Under the pieces are notes generated by a model, which did no database searches, was not told the DNA's origin, and saw only the letters and a program-made list of their open reading frames with translations. Shown here piece by piece: positions 7,182 through 15,627 of a stretch of 58,483 nucleotides of DNA. Each line of letters starts with the position of its first letter. Position 1 is the stretch's first letter. The stretch lies in NCBI GenBank assembly GCA_944320765.1, contig CALUIS010000021.1, forward strand, positions 1 to 58,483, given 5' to 3'. Position numbers and translations under genes: made by a program. This DNA is from an uncultured Paraprevotella sp. (GTDB lineage: Bacteria > Bacteroidota > Bacteroidia > Bacteroidales > Bacteroidaceae).

Positions 7182-9413
7182 TTATCGTCCTCCGGCCTGC
7201 ACCCCGTGCGTGCGGACGTACTCCCGGAACATCTCCTCGGAACCGTTGAACACGTTGATGTCCACGCGGCCCCGGATGCCCTCCACCGTGCCGTAGGGCG
7301 AAAGCTGCCAGTAGAGCAGGTGCACGTAGGGCTTGTACTCGCCGTACCGCGCCACCCAGACGGGATAGGCCTTCAGCTCCTCCGGCGCGAAGGGCAGATG
7401 GCGGTTCACGAAATTCTGGTTGACATACAGGACGGGCGTCGTTCCGGTGCGCTCCCCCACCGTCCTCAGCCACACCAGCATCTCGCGGAACAACACCTCG
7501 CGCCCGCCCATGGAAGCCACCTTGCGGTCGGTCAGCTCCATGTCGAGCATCGGGGGCAGGTCGCCCTTCCGCAGGCGGGCGCGCTTCAGGAAAAACGCCG
7601 CCTGCCCCGCCGCCGGACGGGTGGAGAAGAAATGGTAGGCCCCCACGGGGAAGCCCCGGCGGCGGGCGTCGCGCATGTCCCGTTCGTAATAAGGGTTGCG
7701 CACCGTCTGCCCCTCCGTGCACTTCACGTACACGAACGACACGGGATAGTCCACCTCGCCCTGCACCCGCTTCTCGCTGATATGATGCCCCAGATGGGTG
7801 ATGCGCAAACGTTTCCAATCAATGCCGTAACGGCGGCCACGGTGGATGTGCTGGTACTTGGAGATGTCGATGCCATACACACGCTCCGAATGGTAGAGCA
7901 TCTGCTCGCCCTTGAACCGCCCTTTCGACCACACGCCACACTTGACCACCTCGCGGGGGGAAAGCGCGAAGCCGAAGCCGTCGCGCCGCCCCTCTTTCCA
8001 CTTCCCCACATAGTATCCGCCGTCAGCCGCGGCATATTCCCCCTCGCCCTGTTCCTGCAAGGCACGGTTGAAGAAGCCGACATACACGCCGCGACGGTCC
8101 CTCGCGACGCCCCTGCGGAGGGAATCCGCACGCCAATATCCGGCATAGACGCGCCCTGCGGAATCCACATGCTCCCCGTAACCGTCGCGCCGCCCGCCAT
8201 GCCAACGGCCACGGTAAACGCCCCCGCCGGCATAATGCATCACGCCCTCGCCCTCCGGGCGGCCTCCGGAGAGCTGCCCGTAATAAGCCCCGTCCTCCCG
8301 CAAGGACCGGCCGTACGCCAAGGTCTCCGGGCCGGCCTCCCCGCCGCCCGTCCCGCCCCGGCGGAACCAGGCGCGCCAGCCCCTTGCCCATTCCCTGAGG
8401 TCCTCCCAGAAGCATACCGGCCAAGAAGAATGGGCCAGCGAACGGACGTACAGCGACGGGGCGGAATGGAAACGGCCCCCGGCCCACATCCCGTTCAGGC
8501 AGCCCCAAGGCCCCGTCACCGGCGCACCTTCCGCCCCGTCCACCAACGGGACCTCCGGACGGCCTCCGGCCATGCGCACCCGCACCGCCGAGACCCGGTC
8601 CTCCGCCGGGCGAAGCTCACGCCCGTGTCGTCCCCAATGCCCCCACCACGTGTACGCCGGGCGCAGCCAATGGAACCAAGTGTAAGGGAAAGGGTTCAGG
8701 CGGAAGCGGCGGACCCCCTCAGGCAGACACCCGCCTTCGGCCTGCCACACCGCGACGCCGCCGCCCTGCGAAAGCATCCGGCAAAGCCGTTCATTCCAAC
8801 CCTGGCCGTCTCCAGCCAACGGCCAACGGACCATCAGCCGCTGACACAACTGTGCCTCTGCCCCACCCGAAGCACACAACGCGTCCACCATGCGTTTGCA
8901 ACGTTCCAGCTCCACACAACGGACCTTCATCCACTCCCGGTGAGCCATCACCTCGTGAAAACCTTCGTCCATCACCGAGTGCGTACGTCCGTAATAGTCC
9001 ATCTCGTCCAACATGTGACGGGATTCAGCCAGTCGGCCGGCCAGCTGTACCGCCGTCCGTCGTAAGGCCGGCAGCCATTCCTCTTTCTGCAACCGGGAAG
9101 GACGCGGTAACGTGTCCGCCGCCGTAAGCAGACGGCCGGAGAAAGAAATGAAGAAAGCATTAGTGCGCAGTTCGCGCCGCGCCTTCTCAAACGAAGAGGC
9201 ACACCCGTAGAGTAAGGAATCGCCCTGCAGACCGGTGAAATACAACGTGTCGCCTCCGGGAACTGCCACGGCATAGCACGAAGAAGCCACGGCCTCGCAA
9301 ACATTCCGGCGGCACCGTCCGTCCGTATTTGGCCAGAAAAGGATGCAGGCCACAGCCGTCAAGACCACGGCCAAGGCCACGCCCCATCTCCATCTTCCCT
9401 TCTTGTTATTCAT
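7182..9413 (-). CDS. Membrane-anchored MORN-repeat / GH25 muramidase
   Basis: A 743-residue three-part protein. Residues about 10-28 form a single hydrophobic segment (signal anchor). Residues about 30-375 have no family I recognise and are rich in Trp, Arg and Cys. Residues about 385-500 contain several MORN-like repeats (GVYRGRWHGGRRDGYGE, YYVGKWKEGRRDGFGF). From about 512 to 735 there is a glycoside hydrolase family 25 domain: YGIDISKYQ with Asp516, the DMELTD motif with Asp624 and Glu626, and a late LYWQLSPYG. GH25 enzymes cleave the MurNAc-GlcNAc bond of peptidoglycan. It begins 17 nt after the stop of the GH95-like gene and is likely co-transcribed. The domain order suggests a periplasmic wall hydrolase tethered to the inner membrane, with MORN repeats as a docking surface; that is inference. 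Confidence 0.85.
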   Translation of the reverse strand: MNNKKGRWRWGVALAVVLTAVACILFWPNTDGRCRRNVCEAVASSCYAVAVPGGDTLYFTGLQGDSLLYGCASSFEKARRELRTNAFFISFSGRLLTAADTLPRPSRLQKEEWLPALRRTAVQLAGRLAESRHMLDEMDYYGRTHSVMDEGFHEVMAHREWMKVRCVELERCKRMVDALCASGGAEAQLCQRLMVRWPLAGDGQGWNERLCRMLSQGGGVAVWQAEGGCLPEGVRRFRLNPFPYTWFHWLRPAYTWWGHWGRHGRELRPAEDRVSAVRVRMAGGRPEVPLVDGAEGAPVTGPWGCLNGMWAGGRFHSAPSLYVRSLAHSSWPVCFWEDLREWARGWRAWFRRGGTGGGEAGPETLAYGRSLREDGAYYGQLSGGRPEGEGVMHYAGGGVYRGRWHGGRRDGYGEHVDSAGRVYAGYWRADSLRRGVARDRRGVYVGFFNRALQEQGEGEYAAADGGYYVGKWKEGRRDGFGFALSPREVVKCGVWSKGRFKGEQMLYHSERVYGIDISKYQHIHRGRRYGIDWKRLRITHLGHHISEKRVQGEVDYPVSFVYVKCTEGQTVRNPYYERDMRDARRRGFPVGAYHFFSTRPAAGQAAFFLKRARLRKGDLPPMLDMELTDRKVASMGGREVLFREMLVWLRTVGERTGTTPVLYVNQNFVNRHLPFAPEELKAYPVWVARYGEYKPYVHLLYWQLSPYGTVEGIRGRVDINVFNGSEEMFREYVRTHGVQAGGR

Positions 9414-9430
9414 CTTCCAGATTCCGCAGC

Positions 9431-11887
9431 TTACAACGGACGAATCACATAATCTTCTCCGCTCCGGGTCTGGAACGAGATGACTCCCTCCTTATCTACC
9501 TTCACGTCCGAGGCACCTTCTACCGCCACCTGCCGTCCCGGCCAAGGATGAAGCACCCGGCACACTCCGCCCCGCTCGCTATGGATTCCGACCGGCTGCA
9601 CCTGTCCTCCTTCCAAAGCCGCACTGACCAGAAAGGCTCCCCTGGCCCGCAAGGTGGAAAATGAGGCGTCGGAGGCGGCCGGCCAATTGGGGAACAGCCG
9701 GATCACGCCGTCATAACTCTGCATCAGACACTCGTTAATCACAGCAGGCAGAGCGAAATTCTCCACCCAAATGCCCATACCGCCCATGTAGAAATAATCC
9801 GTCTGGTCGTTATACCGTCCGCCTACCTGTAACACAGCATCCGTCACGGTCTGATTGGGCAGGGTGGCATACCGCACCTGACGCTTGAACTGTTCCAAAT
9901 CCAGCATTCCCAGCCGCGCCTTCTGCAGATTGAGAAACACAATCTCATTGCCGCCCTCGTTCCGGTGCGCCCGACACGTGTTGCGCAACAAACGGAGGAT
10001 ACTGTCAGGCGAAGCCAGACCATACTCCTCTCCCGGAAAGACATGGGTCAGATTGGCCGGCACATTATACACCATCTCGTCCCCCTCGCCAGGCACCGAC
10101 ACGTAAATCCGCCCATATTCCGCCGATTCGGTCGTAGGATAATTCGGCATACGGGACAAGATCCGTTCCACCTGTCGCACCAAGGCTTTCTCTTCCCGCC
10201 GGCGGTCCAACACGTCCACCGCCTCCAGATAAGCCTTAAAGACAAACTTAGTCAGGGCAAGGTCTATCTGGGTGTCATAATTGAACCTGAATCCCGGCTG
10301 CAGGCCGTAAAGCTCCGGTGGTACGGAGGGGAAAATATGGAACTTTCCGTCTCCCCAACGCGGACCGCAGGCCTCCCCGCGCGTCATATAGTCGGCCAGG
10401 AACATCACAGCCTCCCGGATGGGGACAAAAGCTCTCCGTTCCAAAAAGTCGCGGTCGGCTGAATACAGATAGTGCCACCACAGTCCCTGCACGGTCCAAG
10501 GGGTCTCGAACACTTCCCACCCCCAGTCTGGAACGGGATAAGGATGAAGATTCATCTCTACCGGATAGGCGGAATGAGGGAAAAAGGCGCCCCGCATTCC
10601 ATAATACTCCTTCGCCCACCTGCGGCTGACCGGCAGAAGATGGTCCACCAGGTCGGCATATACCAGATTCTCATCCAGATGGTTCGAAGAGAAAGTCACC
10701 CAGAAAGGTTGCTGCGTGTTGTAATTCAAATGATAATCGCCGTGCCAGGCCGTACCGATGCTGCCATAGCTCCAGTTTCCGAAAATGCCGGGACAGGTGA
10801 CACCCGGACGGAAGGCACAATGGAAGAAATAAAGGTTACGGTACCAGATTGCCTCCAACTCACGGTCGGCCAAAGACACCGAAGAACAAGCCCAATAACG
10901 GTTCCAATTGTCCCGGCTGCGCGACAGGCCGGTCTCTGCCTCGTCCACTGTGACTTCCAGGTCGTTTCCCAGCTGTCCTCGCACCTCATCTGCCAATCCT
11001 TCCCTCAAAGCCACTCTCACACAGAATGGGGTATCCGTATCTCCCACATAGCGTTCCATTTCCGCCAAATGCTCCTTCACGCCCAACGTTGTCGTGCGCA
11101 GTCCGCGCTCCAGACGCTGGTTGGTGTAGACCTGCAAGGCGAAGGCCTTATCCTTCTCCGGACAAGGCTGCTCCGTAGAGAAAGGCAGGATCTGGCAGAA
11201 TCCCAGACTGCCGGTGCCGGACTCCCACATCTGATAACGGGGAATATCACCCGGCGTGGACGGATCGGGCAGCACCCGGAGTCGGTTGAAGCAAGAAGGT
11301 ACAGGACGGCCATCCTCATCCGTCAGCCACAGCCAGACCTCGTCCTTCTCCATATCCGTAAAGATATTCAGACCGCACGGCCGATCGTCCACCAGCAGCG
11401 ACACACGGCACAAACCGTCCGAAATGTCCAGCTTATGTCCCAACAGTTCCACCTTGCGGCGGTCGAAGCCCAGCAACAGCGTTCCGCACGGGAACGGACG
11501 GGGATAAGGGCTGCGGTAGTTGTCCGCCGTCATCGAGAGATAATCCGAGAATGCCTTGTCATGATGGATGGAAGGCAAAGAGTCCGGCAACGCATCCGCC
11601 CGCCCGAACACTTCCTCGAAGGTCCCGATTTCCTCTTTATGGTCTTCCCGTACCCGGATGTCCCACACATTGTTATGCCCGAAATGCAGACAGACGGCAT
11701 CAGGACGGGTGGTGACCACCACCCCAAGACCGCCGTTGCCCAACAAAGCACCTTCAAAAAATCCGGGTGCCGGACGGCCGGCCACAATCGGATAGCAGAC
11801 CGCTCCTCCTTCCGTCGCCCCGGCAGAAGCCACCGAAGCGATGCAGCCCCAAAGGCCATACAACAGACTTATCCACGTTCTTTTCAT
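9431..11887 (-). CDS. Secreted GH95-like glycoside hydrolase
   Basis: An 818-residue exported enzyme with a signal peptide (about residues 1-24). Near the N-terminus FFEGALLGNGGLGVVV is the conserved opening of the GH95/GH65-like (alpha/alpha)6 hydrolases. Mid-protein DYHLNYNTQQPFW corresponds to the GH95 asparagine motif (usually H-N-I-N-x-Q-M-N-Y-W), with Asn residues in the catalytic positions. GH95 enzymes are alpha-L-fucosidases or alpha-L-galactosidases; the departure from the usual motif means the exact substrate is uncertain, and a related DUF5703-type family is possible. It is first in a two-gene operon with the MORN/GH25 protein and has a promoter motif at 11909-11916. Confidence 0.7.
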   Translation of the reverse strand: MKRTWISLLYGLWGCIASVASAGATEGGAVCYPIVAGRPAPGFFEGALLGNGGLGVVVTTRPDAVCLHFGHNNVWDIRVREDHKEEIGTFEEVFGRADALPDSLPSIHHDKAFSDYLSMTADNYRSPYPRPFPCGTLLLGFDRRKVELLGHKLDISDGLCRVSLLVDDRPCGLNIFTDMEKDEVWLWLTDEDGRPVPSCFNRLRVLPDPSTPGDIPRYQMWESGTGSLGFCQILPFSTEQPCPEKDKAFALQVYTNQRLERGLRTTTLGVKEHLAEMERYVGDTDTPFCVRVALREGLADEVRGQLGNDLEVTVDEAETGLSRSRDNWNRYWACSSVSLADRELEAIWYRNLYFFHCAFRPGVTCPGIFGNWSYGSIGTAWHGDYHLNYNTQQPFWVTFSSNHLDENLVYADLVDHLLPVSRRWAKEYYGMRGAFFPHSAYPVEMNLHPYPVPDWGWEVFETPWTVQGLWWHYLYSADRDFLERRAFVPIREAVMFLADYMTRGEACGPRWGDGKFHIFPSVPPELYGLQPGFRFNYDTQIDLALTKFVFKAYLEAVDVLDRRREEKALVRQVERILSRMPNYPTTESAEYGRIYVSVPGEGDEMVYNVPANLTHVFPGEEYGLASPDSILRLLRNTCRAHRNEGGNEIVFLNLQKARLGMLDLEQFKRQVRYATLPNQTVTDAVLQVGGRYNDQTDYFYMGGMGIWVENFALPAVINECLMQSYDGVIRLFPNWPAASDASFSTLRARGAFLVSAALEGGQVQPVGIHSERGGVCRVLHPWPGRQVAVEGASDVKVDKEGVISFQTRSGEDYVIRPL

Positions 11888-11908
11888 TTCATTTCATTTT
11901 TTCGGGAA

Positions 11909-11916
11909 CAAATATA
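11909..11916 (-). promoter_or_regulatory. -7 promoter element for GH95-like/GH25 operon
   Basis: The minus strand reads TATATTTG (TAnnTTTG match), 21 nt upstream of the start codon at 11887. No good -33 element is visible at the usual distance. Confidence 0.45.
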
Positions 11917-12084
11917 CAGAACTCGCCCAAAAGGTCCTACTTCTTTCGCTTCAAAAAATAACAAGACCGCCTCTTCACACGCGGCCAAACCATAAAATCG
12001 TCAAAAAAGGTTGCAGGATTAAACGAATATGAGTATTTTAGCACCGCAAACTTTTTATTAATCGATTAAACATCTGATTTTATC

Positions 12085-14085
12085 ATGAAAATTAACTCAC
12101 TGCTTGCCGGTCTGGCCCTCTCGGCCTCTGTCTGCACCGCTTATGCGCAAGACAACACCGTCACCGTGCAAACCAAGAAAATCGGAGCCGAAATCCAGCC
12201 GACCATGTACGGCATCTTCTTCGAAGACATTAACTTCGGTGCCGACGGCGGACTCTACGCCGAACTCGTCAAGAACCGTTCGTTCGAATTTACCCCGGAT
12301 CACTACATGGGTTGGGAGATGTTCGGCAACGTGACCCTCAAGGATGACGGCCCGTTCGACAAGAACCCGCACTACGTGCGCCTGGGCAGCGCCGGGCACG
12401 GCGACATGTGGACCGGCATCCAGAACGAAGGCTTCTTCGGCATCGGCCTGAAGAAGGACGCGGAATACCGCTTCTCCGTGTGGGCCCGCGTGCCGGACGG
12501 ACAGCCCGTGACGCTGATGGTGCAGTTCATCGACCAGAACACTTCGGGCGACAGCCAGCAGTTCGTCAGCCAGGACCTGGTCGTCGACTCCAAGGAGTGG
12601 AAGAAATACACCATGGTGATGAAGTCCAACCGCACCATCGCCAAGGCCAACCTGCGCATCTTCCTGTCCAACCCGCAGCACCGCTCGGGCACGGGCACCG
12701 TGGACCTGGAACACGTGTCGCTCTTCCCCACGGACACCTGGATGGGCCACGAGAACGGTATGCGAAAGGACCTGGCACAGGCCCTGTACGACCTCCGTCC
12801 GGGCGTGTTCCGCTTCCCCGGCGGCTGCATCGTGGAAGGCACGAACCTGGCCACCCGCTACCAGTGGAAGCACACCGTCGGCCCGGTGGAGAACCGTCCG
12901 CTCAACAAGAACCGTTGGGAGTCGACCTTCATCAACCGCTACTATCCCGACTACTTCCAGAGCTACGGGCTGGGGTTCTATGAATACTTCCTGCTGAGCG
13001 AGGAAATCGGCTCCGAACCGCTGCCCGTGCTGAACGTGGGCATGTGCTGCCAGTACCAGAACTGGGACAACGAGAAGGCGCACGCCGAATGCTCGGCCGA
13101 AGGACTGCAGGAATACATCGACGACGCGCTCGACCTGATCGAGTTCGCCAACGGCCCGGCCGACTCGGAATGGGGCAAGGTGCGTGCGGAGATGGGACAT
13201 CCCGAACCGTTCAACATGAGATACCTGGGCATCGGCAACGAGCAGTGGGACAAGTTCTACTTCGACCGCCTGAAGTTCTTCGTGGACGCCATCCGCAAGG
13301 CGCATCCCGAAATCCTCATCATCGGCTCGTCCGGCCCGGACTCCGAAGGCAAGATGTTCGACCTGGGCTGGGAGGCGATGAAGGAACAGAAGGTGGACCT
13401 CGTGGACGAGCATTTCTACCGTCCCGTGGACTGGTTCAAGAACAGCATGAACCGCTATGACGACTACGACCGCACGGGACCGAAGGTGTTCGCCGGCGAA
13501 TACGCCTGCCACGACCACGGCAACCGCATGAAGTGGAACCACGCGGGCGCCTCCATCTACGAGGCGGCCTTCATGACCACGCTGGAACGCAACGCCGACA
13601 TCGTGCACATGGCCACCTACGCCCCGCTCTTCGCCCACGTGGAAGGCTGGCAGTGGCGTCCGGACCTCATCTGGTTCGACAACCTCAACAGCGTGAAGTC
13701 CGTCAGCTACTACGTGCAGCAGATGTACGCCAAGAACATGGGCACGAACGTAGTGCCGGCCACCCTCTCCACCCCGACGCCGAAAGGCGAGGACGGCCTG
13801 TTCACCAGCGCCGTGTTCGACAAGAACACGAACGAGTACATCGTGAAGGTCATCAACACCACCGAACAGCCGAAAACCGTGGACATCGTGTTCGACGGCC
13901 TGAAGAAGGCACAGGGCAACGCCACCACGCTGACCCTGGACTGCAGCGACTACACGCTGGACAACACACTGGAGAACCCGAACGCCATCGTGCCGCAGGA
14001 AGGCTGGGCCACGGTGGACGGCAACAAGGTGAAAGCCACCATCGAAGGCAAGAACTTCGTGGTGTTCAAGGTGAAGAAGGCGTAA
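12085..14085 (+). CDS. abfA: Alpha-L-arabinofuranosidase, GH51
   Basis: A 666-residue exported enzyme (signal peptide cleaved after AYA, about residue 21). It opens with QPTMYGIFFEDINFGADGG, typical of GH51, and has an inserted carbohydrate-binding-like beta domain (residues about 90-215). The catalytic (beta/alpha)8 barrel follows. The acid/base is Glu386 in GIGNEQWD and the nucleophile is Glu472 in KVFAGEYACHD. It releases terminal alpha-L-arabinofuranose from arabinan or arabinoxylan. Codon use is strongly biased to GGC, CTG and AAG, suggesting high expression. The gene is monocistronic; the upstream motif TATTTTAG near 12032 is only a weak promoter match. The second palindromic element begins 29 nt after the stop. 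Confidence 0.93.
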   Translation: MKINSLLAGLALSASVCTAYAQDNTVTVQTKKIGAEIQPTMYGIFFEDINFGADGGLYAELVKNRSFEFTPDHYMGWEMFGNVTLKDDGPFDKNPHYVRLGSAGHGDMWTGIQNEGFFGIGLKKDAEYRFSVWARVPDGQPVTLMVQFIDQNTSGDSQQFVSQDLVVDSKEWKKYTMVMKSNRTIAKANLRIFLSNPQHRSGTGTVDLEHVSLFPTDTWMGHENGMRKDLAQALYDLRPGVFRFPGGCIVEGTNLATRYQWKHTVGPVENRPLNKNRWESTFINRYYPDYFQSYGLGFYEYFLLSEEIGSEPLPVLNVGMCCQYQNWDNEKAHAECSAEGLQEYIDDALDLIEFANGPADSEWGKVRAEMGHPEPFNMRYLGIGNEQWDKFYFDRLKFFVDAIRKAHPEILIIGSSGPDSEGKMFDLGWEAMKEQKVDLVDEHFYRPVDWFKNSMNRYDDYDRTGPKVFAGEYACHDHGNRMKWNHAGASIYEAAFMTTLERNADIVHMATYAPLFAHVEGWQWRPDLIWFDNLNSVKSVSYYVQQMYAKNMGTNVVPATLSTPTPKGEDGLFTSAVFDKNTNEYIVKVINTTEQPKTVDIVFDGLKKAQGNATTLTLDCSDYTLDNTLENPNAIVPQEGWATVDGNKVKATIEGKNFVVFKVKKA

Positions 14086-14113
14086 TCCCCCAAGGGAATA
14101 CATAAACCATAAT

Positions 14114-14251
14114 AACTGCTCCGCCTGAAGGGGAGCTGTCGCGAAGCGACTGAGGGGTTTCACATCCACAAGACATACTTTCCGCGTATGAGCCCGTGAG
14201 TGTGAAACCCCTCAGGCCTTTCAGGCCAGCTCCTCTTTCAGGCGGAGCAGT
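14114..14251. repeat. 138-bp palindromic element, copy 2
   Basis: Same architecture as the copy at 3409-3548: outer arms AACTGCTCCGCCTGAA and TTCAGGCGGAGCAGT, internal hairpin GTCGC-GAA-GCGAC, and a TGAGGGGTTT block facing AAACCCCTCA. The centre differs from copy 1. It lies 29 nt after the stop of the GH51 gene and 110 nt before the next gene, and could act as its transcription terminator or 3' stabiliser. Copy 1 likewise sits just after a stop codon. Confidence 0.8.
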
Positions 14252-14361
14252 ATATCTGATACGGCCTTTTTGCATTAACTCTAATTAACAAGCAGGAATT
14301 GCGCCATTCCCGACAATTCCCTAACTTTCGAAAACTTTATTGTGTAACCTTCTAACTGCCT

Positions 14362-15615
14362 ATGATTATGAAAAAGCTTATTACGTTCATCAGTGCAGTT
14401 TTCACCATTTCCGGCTTGCAGGCGCAAATCAAGATGTACCCCAACGGGAATGTAGGTATCCAATCCTCCGTGACACCGGAGGCCGCGTTGGTCGTGGGAG
14501 GAGACCAAAGCACAAACGGGAGCGGCGGATGGAGGGCGGCTTTCCGCTCCAACGACCATGGCATCTATGCAAGACGCAACGGCACTACAGGAATCACCCT
14601 CAACGACCTCATGGCCATTTTTGGCGAAAACGTCATTGACGGAAGTAAATTTTATATCGGCGCAAGAGGAAGGTCGTATACCCCAAATTCCATGAACCGG
14701 GGACGCGCATGGGGAGTGTTCGGCGAAGCCGGAAATTCCACCAGCGGATACAATTATGCCGTACACGGCAATTTAAGAGGTAGCCAGAGGGGAGCGGCCA
14801 TACTTGGGACGTTGGACAATGTGGACATCAATGTACCCGGACGCTATACCGGTTACTTCCTGGGCGACATCCGGGCCACGGGGAACATCTACGGCACGGT
14901 GCTGACCCCATCGGCTTCCGGTTCCGCCTTGACGGGACGTGCGGCGGTAATGCCCTTGTCGGTTGAGAATGACGCTGCGAACAGTATGTCGGTAACCGAG
15001 AAACTTTCCCGGCTGACCGCCGTGCAGTATAACCTCTCCGAACCGCAGGCCGCGCAAGCTTTTGCGGCAGCAGGCGATACGGCGGCAACCGCCTCCCGGT
15101 CCGTGACAGACATACAAGCGTTGGAGAAGACACATTACGGCCTGGATGCCGAAGTGCTGAAGGAAGTCTATCCGGACTTGGTCTACGAAAGCCAGGAAGG
15201 CGACCTTTGCATCAACTACACGGAGATGATTCCGCTTTTGGTGCAGTCCGTCAACGAACTCCGCGCACAGGTGGTGGCATTGCAAGGAGGACAGACCTAT
15301 AATGTGCGTGCCCGAAGCGGCATCGAAACGGATATCGACGGCCATGCACTGGATGTCCCCTCCTTGGAACAAAACGACCCGAACCCGTTCACGCAAACAA
15401 CCGTGGTGCGCTATACGCTGCCAGAAAGCGTGAAATCCGCATTCCTGTATATCTATGACCTGAACGGCACGCAGATAGGCCAAAAGACGCTGCAAGGCCG
15501 GGGAAAGTCTTCCGTGACGCTCGAAGCCGGAAGCCTCGCCCCCGGCATGTACCTTTATGCCCTGGTGGCAGACGGAAAAGTAATCGACACCAAACGGATG
15601 ATCATCACAAAATAA
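14362..15615 (+). CDS. S74-chaperone-like surface protein with T9SS tail
   Basis: A 417-residue exported protein (signal peptide ending SGLQAQ). The N-terminal IKMYPNGNVGIQ and following region resemble Bacteroidetes tail-fibre-like proteins. Residues about 225-310 match the intramolecular chaperone of phage endosialidases (peptidase S74): HYGLDAEVLKEVYPDLV, then INYTEMIPLLVQSVNELRAQ, ending in a short coiled coil. The usual autocleavage box (Ser-Asp-x-x-Leu-Lys) is not seen, so it may trimerise without cleaving. The last 80 residues (LEQNDPNPFTQTTVVRYTLP to the end) are a type A T9SS sorting domain. It is followed 12 nt later by the first LRR gene. A second ATG at 14368 is equally usable. 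Confidence 0.75.
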   Translation: MIMKKLITFISAVFTISGLQAQIKMYPNGNVGIQSSVTPEAALVVGGDQSTNGSGGWRAAFRSNDHGIYARRNGTTGITLNDLMAIFGENVIDGSKFYIGARGRSYTPNSMNRGRAWGVFGEAGNSTSGYNYAVHGNLRGSQRGAAILGTLDNVDINVPGRYTGYFLGDIRATGNIYGTVLTPSASGSALTGRAAVMPLSVENDAANSMSVTEKLSRLTAVQYNLSEPQAAQAFAAAGDTAATASRSVTDIQALEKTHYGLDAEVLKEVYPDLVYESQEGDLCINYTEMIPLLVQSVNELRAQVVALQGGQTYNVRARSGIETDIDGHALDVPSLEQNDPNPFTQTTVVRYTLPESVKSAFLYIYDLNGTQIGQKTLQGRGKSSVTLEAGSLAPGMYLYALVADGKVIDTKRMIITK

Positions 15616-15627
15616 GGAGGAGAAGCC

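Noticed and set aside
7206..9065. 619-codon plus-strand frame opposite the MORN/GH25 gene
   Set aside because: Shadow of the real gene; no signal, domain or ribosome site.
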